The notes under the pieces: model-generated
The model's input: only the letters and a program-made list of their open reading frames with translations
The model's database searches: none
Told to the model about the DNA's origin: nothing
Part shown: one piece after another, positions 1 to 6,542 of the stretch
Layout of the letters: each line of letters begins with the position of its first letter
Numbering within the stretch: position 1 is the first letter of the stretch
DNA from: CAZJDM01 sp964544765
GTDB lineage: Bacteria; Bdellovibrionota_B; Oligoflexia; CAYFLR01
Direction: 5' to 3'
DNA length: 6,542 bases
Assembly (NCBI GenBank): GCA_964544765.1
Contig: CAZJDM010000214.1
Span: 1-6,542 of the forward strand
Made by a program: the position numbers and the translations under genes

Positions 1-619
1 TTTTTATATCTCTTTCTAAATAAGTTTTTATATAATTTTCCATCCATAATTTACGGAAACGAGGATCATTCTTAATCCAAGGTTCTGGATAGCCTCCTTT
101 TAACCAATACTCCATTACTTGATTTATACTGGAGGTTGGAGTGAGTTCCAAAAAATCATTTGGCTTAACTTTACTACTGTTTAAAACTTTCTCGTAAAAA
201 TCGGTACTATCAATTTGTAAAGACTCTTTATAGGTAAATGGTGAGATCTCAATTATTCCTACTCTACCAGCAAGAGATTCTGAGATAGCTTTAGTTAAGT
301 CAGGAGAGCTCGATCCTGTAACTATAAATCGTCCTGGTACATTTCTTTTCTGATCAATGGCAACTCTTAAGGCACTAAATACTGCAGGACAAAGCTGTGC
401 TTCGTCTATAGCTATATTATCACTATGAATACGTAGAAATAGATCTGGATCACTATTAATTTGATCAAAATCACTGGCCTTTTCTAAATCGAAAATATTC
501 CAAATAGAGGGAAGAGTTGAAAGCAGGGTTGTTTTTCCACACTGACGCGCACCTAAAATTGCAACACATGGAAAATACGTTAAAAATTCGTTTAATTGTT
601 TTTCATATTGTCTTTTCAT
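1..619 (-). CDS. AAA ATPase, DUF4143-associated group (N-terminal half, runs off window)
   Basis: This is a partial gene: 206 codons are visible, read from ATG at 619, and the frame is still open at base 1. The translation starts MKRQYEKQLNEFLTYFPCVA. It has a Walker A P-loop, GARQCGKT (residues 23-30), and a Walker B, IAIDEAQ (69-75). A sensor-like strand ending in TGSS (101-104) is followed by SLAGRV (115-120), GGYP (175-178) and YLERDI (200-205). This order is characteristic of the AAA_14 plus DUF4143 ATPases, which are usually about 380-420 residues long, so roughly half is present and the DUF4143 domain mostly lies outside. The start fits the family, where the P-loop sits about 20-25 residues from Met. 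These are cytoplasmic proteins of poorly known role, often scattered by horizontal transfer. The key nucleotide-binding residues are intact, so the visible part looks functional. It lies 52 bp after the propeller lipoprotein gene. The only AAGG ribosome-binding sequence lies almost against the ATG, within an inverted repeat. Confidence 0.9.
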   Translation of the reverse strand, partial: MKRQYEKQLNEFLTYFPCVAILGARQCGKTTLLSTLPSIWNIFDLEKASDFDQINSDPDLFLRIHSDNIAIDEAQLCPAVFSALRVAIDQKRNVPGRFIVTGSSSPDLTKAISESLAGRVGIIEISPFTYKESLQIDSTDFYEKVLNSSKVKPNDFLELTPTSSINQVMEYWLKGGYPEPWIKNDPRFRKLWMENYIKTYLERDIK

Positions 620-658
620 ACCTTGTATTTTAAAACACTGACTTTGAAAATGCAAGGT
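620..658 (-). promoter_or_regulatory. Inverted repeat covering the ribosome binding site of the ATPase gene
   Basis: ACCTTG at 620-625 is the exact reverse complement of CAAGGT at 653-658. The arms extend inward through TATTTT (626-631) against AAAATG (647-652), giving 11 of 12 matched positions around a 15-base loop. In the minus-strand transcript the ACCUUG arm would pair with the CAAGGU that contains the AAGG ribosome-binding sequence immediately before the ATPase AUG at 619. The single mismatch is A against C in that transcript (G-U if read on the plus strand). No U-run follows on the minus strand, so this is not a standard intrinsic terminator. It could be a translation-blocking hairpin or a protein-binding dyad. 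The function is inferred. Confidence 0.4.
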
Positions 659-671
659 AAAAGCGCTTGAT

Positions 672-3600
672 TCATTCTGAAATTATAAATTTAAACACAT
701 AAACCGCACCGGAGTCGCTGGTACTGGAACCATCTTTTTTGCTGGCTCCAACAACCCACCGGTTATCATATAAAGAAACAGCATTACCAAATCCATCTCC
801 GGAGCTTACTGACGACGCTTTTAAAAATACTTCCTGGCTCCAACTAATACCTTCACGCACAAATACATAGGCTGCTCCCGAGCTAGATTTATTATTATCT
901 GGAGAATAATTAATACCAGTTGTTCCACTGGATTCATCAACGGCCCCAACTAAGATCGTATCACTATAGACAGTTACACTGCTGCCGAATTTATCATTGT
1001 CATCCGGATTAGAAGGTTGCAAATATGCTTGTTCTGACCAACTTGAACCGCTGCCTGTATAAACATAAACACCGCCTCCATCAGTAACAGTATCACTATC
1101 GCGACCAGTCGCGCTGACAACAATAGTACCTGAATAAATATCTACACTTCCCCCAAAAGCATCACCTGCAACTAAATTAGAGTTTTTAATTTTGGTCGGA
1201 TCTCCCCAGACAGTACCACTTCTTTTAAAAACGTAAACAGCACCATCATCACCACCTCCTCCGGGAGAAACATCTATATCATCCTCACCAGCGGCCCCCA
1301 CTACAACAGTGTCTTCATAAATTGATACACTTTTACCAAAATTATCCTCATAACCAGGATCAGAAGCTTTTAAGTATGCTTGCTCTGTCCAGGTTCCACC
1401 GCCATCAGTAACAAACACCCACACCGCTCCACTCTCAAAAGTATCGGCATTATCAGCCAGACTTCCAGCCAGTTCGGGAGTTGATGCGTTAGCGCCAGTA
1501 GCATTGGTACCATCTTTATAGGCGCCTACAACTACGGTAGTTCCATAAATACCTACACTAGAACCAAAATAATATTGATTAGCCTGATCTGAAACATAAG
1601 AAGGTTTTAAGTAAGTTTCTTTAACCCATATCGAACCATTAAACTTAAACACATAAGCCGCGCCCGCGGCAGATGCATCGTTATTTTCTTCACCATTAAT
1701 GGTTGTGGCTGAACCATCTTCTTCTTCCGCGCCTACTACCATGTAGTTACCGTAGATATCAACACTCTTGCCAAAGCGATCGCCTAAACCATTATTAGTT
1801 CCCGCTGTTAATTTTTGTTCAAACGACCATGTATTGGTATTTCGCTTATAAACATAAACAACCCCAGCTCCAGATTGATTTGATTCATCTCTATTGGGTT
1901 CACCAATTACCATCCAATCATCATAAATAACTACACTATTACCAAACCTTGCACTACTTTGCGGTGTAGATGCATTCAACTCAGCCTCTTGAGTTATTGA
2001 AGCATAATAAATGGTGCGTTCTATGGATTTGTTATAAGCAGATTGAGCTAAAGTAATAATTCTTTCTCCATTATAGCCAGCAAGATCTACTGAAAAGCTA
2101 TATCTACCTCTTCGATTTGCAGCTTCCGCACATTCAGAATGATCCGACACAGTGCAGGCCACGCAATTTGCCTCGGTCGGATTAGAGGAACCAAAGCCTT
2201 CAGAAGATGAATAACTAATAGCTATTTTTTCACCATATATACACAATCCACTAAATTGAACGGTTGATTCCGTAAATAATTCATCCTCATCAGGAGATTC
2301 CAGCTCTAATTTATCTCCTAGTATAGTAATTGTGTGAACCGTGAATTCACCTAAGTTCACATTAATAGGATCATAGAAACTAACAATGATAGTTCGACCG
2401 CTGTCCAAACTATCATTTTCCTCGATTTTAACCTTAAGCTCATAGGTACTGTAACCTGGAGGTATAATTATATTTCCACTTTGCAAATTGTGGTCAATAT
2501 TTATATTAGCAGTTCCTTCAACTGTATAAGGTATGGTTATTTGCATGTCACTAGCGCTGGATAAAGATACAGCTACGGTTATAGTATCACCTTCATCAGC
2601 ATCTTGTGAGGCTAAAGTAAAACTTGCGGTTTCATTAAATAAAATATCAATTTTAATGGTAGTAGAAACCGACCCAAACATATTCTTGCCTCTAACAGTA
2701 TACTCCTTATCGTTATTAGCCTCCTCAGGAATTCCACTTATAATTCCGGTACCAGAATCAATACTTAAACCAGCCGGCAAATCAGGAGATATGGTATATT
2801 CCGTAGGTTCACCCCCATCCACATGAGGACCAACCGGTGTAATTGACTCCCCAATAACATCCGGACCAACATCTAAATAGATTAACCTGGTAGGTGGGTA
2901 CTGAGGTATACCTTCAGCAAAATCAGCTTCTTTATAAACCACCTCTTCAATTTCCAGGTAATTCGTACGTTCCAGTAAAGCCCTAAAAACCTCCAGCATA
3001 TATTCTGCATTAATTTGATTATGAAAGAGTACCAATTTTTCATCAAAAGCAATTAGAGGTTCTCTTCCGGCAATAAATTCAACAATAAATTCCTGTAGTT
3101 CAGCTGAAAGCTCAATAGAAGTATCTAGTTTAAGAAGGTTCTGATACCCTTCATCATTAGTAGTGAGAAGGGCCATTATGCTTTCTTGCAAAGAAGCGGT
3201 AGCTAACAAACACTGCTTTGTATATTGCTTGATTAAATCAACCCATTTTTTTACACCCAACTCCCAAGTTTCCTCTCCTAATTCTAAAAAATTGATTTCC
3301 CCGAATTTTTCCACCAAGTCATTTTCACATACAGAAAGTTTACCAACAATAGAATCGAAACTTTCTATATACGAAGAAGATATTTGAGGGATGGAGCTGC
3401 GTTTAACAATATCAACAGCTAAAGAGGTGCTGACACTAAAGGAAATATTTTTTTGTTTACCATCACTTAGAGTAGTAAATAAATATGATTGTTCATTTTC
3501 AACTTCACCATCTGCCTGCTCTTTAGTTTGAATGACCCAATAAATCGCATCTGAATTTTTTAAAAGGGTTCTGGGAACCTCAATATTAAAGGTACCATCA

Positions 3601-3980
3601 AAAAAATCTTTTTGGTCAATCTCAAAATATGGTTTACCGGTCTTTTCAAAAGACAAATTTTGCAGTGCTAAATCCTCACTCTTACCCTCTATCATTTTAA
3701 CCAGAGCATCTGGTATTTTAAACGCTTTTAAGACAAAAGTATTTTTATCTGTAGATTTAGTGACAGCTTTATCAGCTGCTTCTGAATATTCGCTATCGCT
3801 TACTATAACTCTATCTAATTTAATCTCTGCCTTTTTTAATTTCAGAAGAGGTTCAATCTCCATAAGGTGATAATAAAAATCTCGTATGCTTTTAGTTTCA
3901 TCTTCTTTCTTGGAACAAGATCCCAACATCAATGTGGCCAATGTGCAGCTAATAATGTAGATATAGATAAAATATTTCAT
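672..3980 (-). CDS. Large lipoprotein: He_PIG, Calx-beta, Ig-like and seven FG-GAP repeats
   Basis: This 1102-residue protein has a type II signal peptide with hydrophobic core at residues 4-19 and lipobox L-G-S-C, lipidated Cys22. Ser at +2 predicts outer-membrane sorting under the E. coli rule. Residues 30-350 mix beta segments and helices, with Cys218 and Cys257 as a possible disulfide. Residues about 361-447 form a putative Ig (He_PIG) domain, recognisable by LPAGLSIDSGTGIISGIP. Residues about 450-556 match a Calx-beta domain (ADEGDTITVAVSL, then NIIIPPG and IEENDSLDSGRTIIVSF). Residues about 557-660 are an Ig-like domain with four Cys (580, 606, 609, 617). Residues about 664-1100 hold seven FG-GAP repeats, predicted to close as a seven-bladed beta-propeller like the integrin alpha head. 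I see no canonical DxDxDG calcium loops. The gene is complete and lies 46 bp after another lipoprotein gene, probably in one operon. Start choice: the lipobox sits at the expected distance from this ATG. The role is unknown; adhesion or ligand binding at the surface is inferred from the fold. Confidence 0.9.
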   Translation of the reverse strand: MKYFIYIYIISCTLATLMLGSCSKKEDETKSIRDFYYHLMEIEPLLKLKKAEIKLDRVIVSDSEYSEAADKAVTKSTDKNTFVLKAFKIPDALVKMIEGKSEDLALQNLSFEKTGKPYFEIDQKDFFDGTFNIEVPRTLLKNSDAIYWVIQTKEQADGEVENEQSYLFTTLSDGKQKNISFSVSTSLAVDIVKRSSIPQISSSYIESFDSIVGKLSVCENDLVEKFGEINFLELGEETWELGVKKWVDLIKQYTKQCLLATASLQESIMALLTTNDEGYQNLLKLDTSIELSAELQEFIVEFIAGREPLIAFDEKLVLFHNQINAEYMLEVFRALLERTNYLEIEEVVYKEADFAEGIPQYPPTRLIYLDVGPDVIGESITPVGPHVDGGEPTEYTISPDLPAGLSIDSGTGIISGIPEEANNDKEYTVRGKNMFGSVSTTIKIDILFNETASFTLASQDADEGDTITVAVSLSSASDMQITIPYTVEGTANINIDHNLQSGNIIIPPGYSTYELKVKIEENDSLDSGRTIIVSFYDPINVNLGEFTVHTITILGDKLELESPDEDELFTESTVQFSGLCIYGEKIAISYSSSEGFGSSNPTEANCVACTVSDHSECAEAANRRGRYSFSVDLAGYNGERIITLAQSAYNKSIERTIYYASITQEAELNASTPQSSARFGNSVVIYDDWMVIGEPNRDESNQSGAGVVYVYKRNTNTWSFEQKLTAGTNNGLGDRFGKSVDIYGNYMVVGAEEEDGSATTINGEENNDASAAGAAYVFKFNGSIWVKETYLKPSYVSDQANQYYFGSSVGIYGTTVVVGAYKDGTNATGANASTPELAGSLADNADTFESGAVWVFVTDGGGTWTEQAYLKASDPGYEDNFGKSVSIYEDTVVVGAAGEDDIDVSPGGGGDDGAVYVFKRSGTVWGDPTKIKNSNLVAGDAFGGSVDIYSGTIVVSATGRDSDTVTDGGGVYVYTGSGSSWSEQAYLQPSNPDDNDKFGSSVTVYSDTILVGAVDESSGTTGINYSPDNNKSSSGAAYVFVREGISWSQEVFLKASSVSSGDGFGNAVSLYDNRWVVGASKKDGSSTSDSGAVYVFKFIISE
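681..1991 (-). repeat. Seven FG-GAP (FG-GAP_2-like) protein repeats, predicted beta-propeller
   Basis: These are seven tandem repeats at protein level within the large lipoprotein. The Phe-Gly pairs begin at residues 679, 736, 805, 881, 942, 998 and 1064, with spacings of 57 to 76 residues. The shared pattern is D-x-FG-x-S-V-x-I-Y, then two or three residues, V-V-G-A, a polar Asp/Gly/Ser-rich loop of variable length, G-A-x-Y-V-F, then W-x-x-x-x-x-L-x-x-S leading to the next FG. The first repeat is preceded by QEAELNAS without its Trp, and the last stops after GAVYVF. This staggered phasing would let the N-terminal strand complete the last blade. The loops differ strongly in length and sequence while the strands are conserved, as expected if loops bind ligands. 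At DNA level the copies are diverged, so this is not a recent duplication. Confidence 0.88.
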
Positions 3981-3985
3981 TGCAT
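3977..3985 (-). other. Two-codon mini-ORF (Met-Gln-stop) overlapping the lipoprotein start
   Basis: The minus strand reads ATG-CAA-TGA, and its stop overlaps the true start of the 1102-residue lipoprotein as ATGA. The Shine-Dalgarno TAAGGA (3993-3998) is 7 bases from this mini-ORF ATG but 12 bases from the lipoprotein ATG. The overlap could modulate initiation by termination and restart, or may be accidental. The ORF itself is plain in the sequence; any role is inference. Confidence 0.2.
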
Positions 3986-3992
3986 TCTCAAT

Positions 3993-3998
3993 TCCTTA
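3993..3998 (-). promoter_or_regulatory. Shine-Dalgarno site for the propeller lipoprotein
   Basis: TAAGGA on the minus strand matches six bases of the anti-Shine-Dalgarno complement. It is 12 bases from ATG 3980, which is longer than usual. A weaker GAG lies closer (6 bases from the ATG). No other in-frame start gives a better signal peptide, so ATG 3980 is kept. Confidence 0.55.
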
Positions 3999-4026
3999 TG
4001 AGCCAAATATTTGCACTTTACGCCAG

Positions 4027-5958
4027 CTAATTATCAATTATGGTCCAAACATCAATATTAAGATCAGATGTTATAGTAGTAACCTTTAAATATATTTCAA
4101 CGGAACTACTTCCACTAGGAACTACTGACTGAATTATTGGAATGCCGTCACATTCCTCTACGCTATATAATTGTGCCCCTGAACCTACTGATAAGCCAAT
4201 CTTAAGATCTTGACTTACTTCGTAAGGGGACCCTTCCTCATCTAAAGCTATGATTTGATATGGGGTGCATTTATTAAGAGCGATTTCCTCTGGCCCTACA
4301 ATACTATAATCAGTAGGGATATAGCCTGTTGTTTGATCTGAATCAGTGACATCTTCACTAATTGAATCCGATTTTATCAGGCTACGATGATCTAGAGATA
4401 TACTACCGATCGTATCTTCTTGAGAAACTAATACCTCTTTAATACCGTTATTACCTGCCAAGCTGATCCAATGTTCAAACTCACCATCCACACAATCAAC
4501 TTCCTCATCATTCAATACAATATCACCGCTGAATTTTACCTGATAATCATTTTCACACTCACCTGAGAATAAAACATCCTTTAAGAAAGTTTCCATATAA
4601 GCTGGAGTATGGACAAAAACTTTAGGAAAACTTGGTAAAGGCGGCAAACATGTGTTGGTAAAAAGATCAAGGTATTCATCTCCCACACAGGAAACTTTAA
4701 GTTCACAAACTCCATCTACATTTATTTGATCCGCACTACAAATTGTCTTTAGATTTTCAAGCGAGTCAACATTTACCATTTTATCAAGCTGTTCAACTAG
4801 ATTAGTTGTAACGCCAGAAATTATGCGAGCTTCATTAAAATCCTTTAAGATTTCATTTTCTTCCTCCTCACTATCATCGCTGCTGGCTACTAAAGAAAAC
4901 TGTTTTACAATCTCGCAAGGATTGGTTGATTTGATGTCTTCTTGAATATCCTTAATCACTCCCTCATATTTTTTATCAAGATGAAGCCCTAATTTATTGA
5001 CCTGATCCACTAAAGATTGTCCTTCAAATCCAACATTGTCTAAATCCGCTAATAAAACGGCTTTCTGTTTCATTTTACTTTCTATCTCAGCTACTAATAT
5101 AGATACTTCTCCTTGCTTTACTGGATTAATCACCATTTTATTTCTTAAATATAGATTGGCACATTCTCCCAATTGAGCAAGAGTTGAGGGAACAGCGAAT
5201 TTAACTAAATTGGATGTATTGATATTAACCTGAGATAAGAAATCTTGAGTTGTAAGGTCCAATTCTTCTTTTACCAAATCATAAATACTCATCATTCCGG
5301 GAGTCATTAAGGTTTTATCTTCCTTACTCAACATTTCAGTCGCGATAGTTGAATTAGCATTGGCGGTTACCTCTTGGATTTCGCTGGCATTCATCGAAAA
5401 AGTTGACAAAACAGATAAAACAGCGTCAGCATCTACCGTACTATTTTCACTATTTTCTCCAGCCTTTTTAATATCAAAATGCACGATATAATCACCGATA
5501 CCATTGACTGGTTCAATCATCAATTCAACCTCACCCTCTGAAATGGTATCCCATCTTAATTGAACCTCATAATCAGGACCTATTTCTTCACCCTCCTGTA
5601 ACACAACTATTCTTAAAGGTAACGGATCTTCCATCACCGCTATTTCCCATGATTCACGAGGTAGGGCCTTGGCCGATATTGTATACTGTATAACTTCATC
5701 ATTAGCAGATAAATTCGCCAATAACTTAGGAGAGATTTTAGGCGAAATCTGAGGAACAAGCTGAGCATTTAGTTTCACCTGTTTGAATTGAGGAAACCTT
5801 TCGTGCAATACACTCATGGTAGTACTACTCTGCTGATTTGAGGAGTCTTCTTCTTGTAATTTCAAATCTTGAATACACCCTATTAATAAGCCAAACATTC
5901 CTAAATACACAAAACATATTATTAGCTTAATGGTTCTCATGGTTTGCATGATTTTCAT
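4027..5958 (-). CDS. Modular lipoprotein with paired-cysteine Ig-like domains
   Basis: This 643-residue protein has a type II signal peptide: Lys/Arg at 2, 8 and 11, a hydrophobic core at 12-26, and lipobox L-I-G-C with Cys28. An acidic, Gln/Ser-rich linker follows (31-48). Residues about 85-165 look beta-rich. Residues about 175-400 are mostly helical and include an acidic stretch, DDSEEEENE (361-369), and Cys266/Cys348. Residues 407-437 form a short four-cysteine module (Cys407, 418, 424, 437) resembling the small C-x-G-x-C knots common in secreted proteins. Residues about 446-515 are an Ig-like domain with Cys468/Cys489, VLFSGEC and LAGNNG, related to one in the downstream lipoprotein. Residues about 545-640 form a second Ig-like domain with Cys564 and Cys603, of the type ending in LYSxxxC then V-x-S-G-x-S-x-x-x-x-Y-x-K. 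I see no enzyme motif. It likely shares a transcript with the gene at 672-3980. The start is set by AAGGA 8 bases upstream; Met4 and Met7 are possible but less well placed. Function unknown; cell-envelope or surface location is inferred. Confidence 0.85.
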   Translation of the reverse strand: MKIMQTMRTIKLIICFVYLGMFGLLIGCIQDLKLQEEDSSNQQSSTTMSVLHERFPQFKQVKLNAQLVPQISPKISPKLLANLSANDEVIQYTISAKALPRESWEIAVMEDPLPLRIVVLQEGEEIGPDYEVQLRWDTISEGEVELMIEPVNGIGDYIVHFDIKKAGENSENSTVDADAVLSVLSTFSMNASEIQEVTANANSTIATEMLSKEDKTLMTPGMMSIYDLVKEELDLTTQDFLSQVNINTSNLVKFAVPSTLAQLGECANLYLRNKMVINPVKQGEVSILVAEIESKMKQKAVLLADLDNVGFEGQSLVDQVNKLGLHLDKKYEGVIKDIQEDIKSTNPCEIVKQFSLVASSDDSEEEENEILKDFNEARIISGVTTNLVEQLDKMVNVDSLENLKTICSADQINVDGVCELKVSCVGDEYLDLFTNTCLPPLPSFPKVFVHTPAYMETFLKDVLFSGECENDYQVKFSGDIVLNDEEVDCVDGEFEHWISLAGNNGIKEVLVSQEDTIGSISLDHRSLIKSDSISEDVTDSDQTTGYIPTDYSIVGPEEIALNKCTPYQIIALDEEGSPYEVSQDLKIGLSVGSGAQLYSVEECDGIPIIQSVVPSGSSSVEIYLKVTTITSDLNIDVWTIIDN

Positions 5959-5966
5959 GGTTCTAA

Positions 5967-5971
5967 TCCTT
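5967..5971 (-). promoter_or_regulatory. Shine-Dalgarno site deciding the 643-residue lipoprotein start
   Basis: AAGGA on the minus strand lies 8 bases from ATG 5958. Two more in-frame ATGs follow at 5949 and 5940, each 9 bases further on. They would lie 17 and 26 bases from this site, so the first ATG is the best supported start. Confidence 0.65.
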
Positions 5972-6102
5972 GCTTTATTTAAATAGCTAATTAGTCCTTA
6001 TCTATATCTAATTGATAATAACCAATTAATAATTTATTTCGCTTATATTAATCTATTCGGCCATTTAAAAAATTTTCTTTAATAATTTAATATCTTGTTT
6101 AT

Positions 6103-6131
6103 ATAATTGGATTTTTAACTACCCATGACAA
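6103..6131 (-). promoter_or_regulatory. Candidate sigma-70 promoter for the lipoprotein pair
   Basis: On the minus strand, TTGTCA (6126-6131, five of six to the -35 consensus) is followed after 17 bases by AATTAT (6103-6108, four of six to the -10 consensus). It lies just past the stop codon of the upstream gene and would give a leader of roughly 140 bases. In AT-rich DNA -10 matches are common, so the support rests mainly on the -35 hexamer and spacing. Confidence 0.3.
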
Positions 6132-6135
6132 GAGT

Positions 6136-6542
6136 TTATGGGCTCATTTTTAAAAAATCACTAGGTTCTGTTTCTATCGGCTCTTTGAATTGATAGGGGA
6201 AATAAGGTCCTTCCGTATAGTATGGATTTTCTTCTAGTTTATTTTGATTATATTTTCCAAAACCCTGTTGCCATAATTCATGAGCAAAATCAATGACATC
6301 TCCTTTACAGTTGTGTGATTGAATAACGCCTCTTAATAGATCTCGAAAATCATTCATTCGCTTATGATCAAGATGCAATTCAGAAAAATCTATCCATGCT
6401 AGACAGTTAGCTGGATTTTTTAACGGAAAAACCTCTTTAATAAAACGCCTAGCTTCAACATATTGTTTTTTAGCCATATATCGTATTACTCTTTGATAAC
6501 TATGATAATTAAGAGGAAAACGTCTTCTGTAAGGTACTCCAA
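6136..6542 (-). CDS. C-terminal part of an unrecognised protein, possibly helical-repeat (TPR-like)
   Basis: The reading frame ending in TAA at 6136-6138 stays open through base 6542, so this is the 3' end of a gene starting outside the window. At least 134 residues are visible. An ATG at 6477 would give a 113-residue protein, but it has no good Shine-Dalgarno site and the frame continues upstream without a stop (GVPYRRRFPLNYHSYQRVIR before that Met), so it is more likely internal. The visible part is hydrophilic, with no membrane segment. The stretch KKQYVEARRFIKEVFPLKNP followed by NCLAWIDFSELHL, then RDLLRGVIQSH, has the spacing of paired helices as in TPR-like repeats. The tail from about GFGKYNQN onward is rich in Pro, Tyr and Glu and probably less ordered. 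I do not recognise the family, and the TPR-like reading is tentative. It ends 177 bp before the lipoprotein pair and has no obvious functional link to it. Confidence 0.6.
   Translation of the reverse strand, partial: GVPYRRRFPLNYHSYQRVIRYMAKKQYVEARRFIKEVFPLKNPANCLAWIDFSELHLDHKRMNDFRDLLRGVIQSHNCKGDVIDFAHELWQQGFGKYNQNKLEENPYYTEGPYFPYQFKEPIETEPSDFLKMSP

Larger units (their letters stand above)
5959..6135. other. AT-rich intergenic region, likely leader of the lipoprotein pair
   Basis: This 177-bp gap is the longest non-coding stretch in the window and is strongly AT-rich. It contains the Shine-Dalgarno site noted separately, a weak promoter candidate, and a short dyad: TAATTG at 6009-6014 and CAATTA at 6023-6028 with 8 bases between. 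The dyad could be an operator, but six-base AT arms are expected by chance in sequence this biased. I see no convincing terminator for the upstream gene and no open reading frame worth naming. Confidence 0.6.

Noticed and set aside
661..668. AAGCGCTT palindrome just after the large lipoprotein stop codon
   Set aside because: An eight-base perfect palindrome has no loop and no associated T-run or second copy, so it is compatible with chance or a simple restriction-type site.
1172..1260. Strong internal Shine-Dalgarno-like sequence (AGGAGGT on the minus strand) 5 bases before an out-of-frame ATG at 1249 opening a 25-codon frame
   Set aside because: The purine run is simply the GGA-GGA-GGT-GGT codons of a Gly-rich propeller loop, and the peptide resembles nothing. 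It might cause ribosome pausing but is not supported as a gene.
2533..2826. Plus-strand open frame of 97 codons
   Set aside because: It lies wholly inside the He_PIG and Calx-beta coding region of the large lipoprotein. It has a Ser/Val/Pro-rich composition typical of an antisense shadow and no recognisable motif.
3163..3387. Plus-strand open frame of 74 codons
   Set aside because: It is antisense to the helical N-terminal region of the large lipoprotein, low in complexity, and has no supporting domain or ribosome site.
5932..5962. Three in-frame ATGs spaced nine bases apart at the start of the 643-residue lipoprotein, with repeated ACCATGA
   Set aside because: The repeat units match over only a few bases and the Shine-Dalgarno site clearly favours the first ATG. 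There is no sign of phase-variable repeat length.
6122..6142. Short inverted repeat CCCAT/ATGGG around the stop codon of the 6136-6542 gene, considered as a terminator
   Set aside because: The stem has only five pairs with an 11-base loop, and no T-run follows it on the minus strand (TAGTTAAAAAT).

Overview
The window is AT-rich DNA with four protein-coding regions, all on the minus strand. Read in transcription order (high to low coordinates) they are: the C-terminal end of an unrecognised, probably helical-repeat protein (6136-6542, entering from outside the window); a 643-residue lipoprotein (4027-5958); a 1102-residue lipoprotein ending in seven FG-GAP repeats (672-3980); and the N-terminal half of an AAA ATPase of the DUF4143-associated group (1-619, leaving the window). 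There are no RNA genes, insertion sequences or CRISPR arrays that I can see. No stretch over 300 bases lacks a gene; the longest gap is 5959-6135.

Both large proteins start with a type II (lipoprotein) signal peptide and carry Ig-like or beta-rich extracytoplasmic modules. This points to a Gram-negative bacterium that exports modular lipoproteins, probably to the outer membrane or cell surface. The combination of He_PIG, Calx-beta, FG-GAP and cysteine-paired Ig-like domains in an AT-rich genome is seen in several lineages of aquatic or host-associated Gram-negative bacteria. I cannot name the taxon from this sequence.

The two lipoprotein genes are separated by 46 bp with no visible terminator, so they are probably co-transcribed. 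They share a general plan (lipobox, beta segment, helical segment with a cysteine pair, then Ig-like modules) and one visibly related Ig-like domain containing VxFSGxC and LAGxNG. Apart from signal peptides and the lipidated Cys, every cysteine can be grouped into even numbers per domain, which fits disulfides outside the cytoplasm. A reasonable inference is a pair of surface or outer-membrane proteins that act together, with the propeller as a likely binding face. The ligand and function are unknown.

The ATPase gene follows 52 bp after the propeller gene and is probably functionally unrelated. Its start region contains an inverted repeat that would hide its ribosome binding site. The AT-rich gap at 5959-6135 holds a weak candidate promoter and a good Shine-Dalgarno site for the 643-residue lipoprotein.
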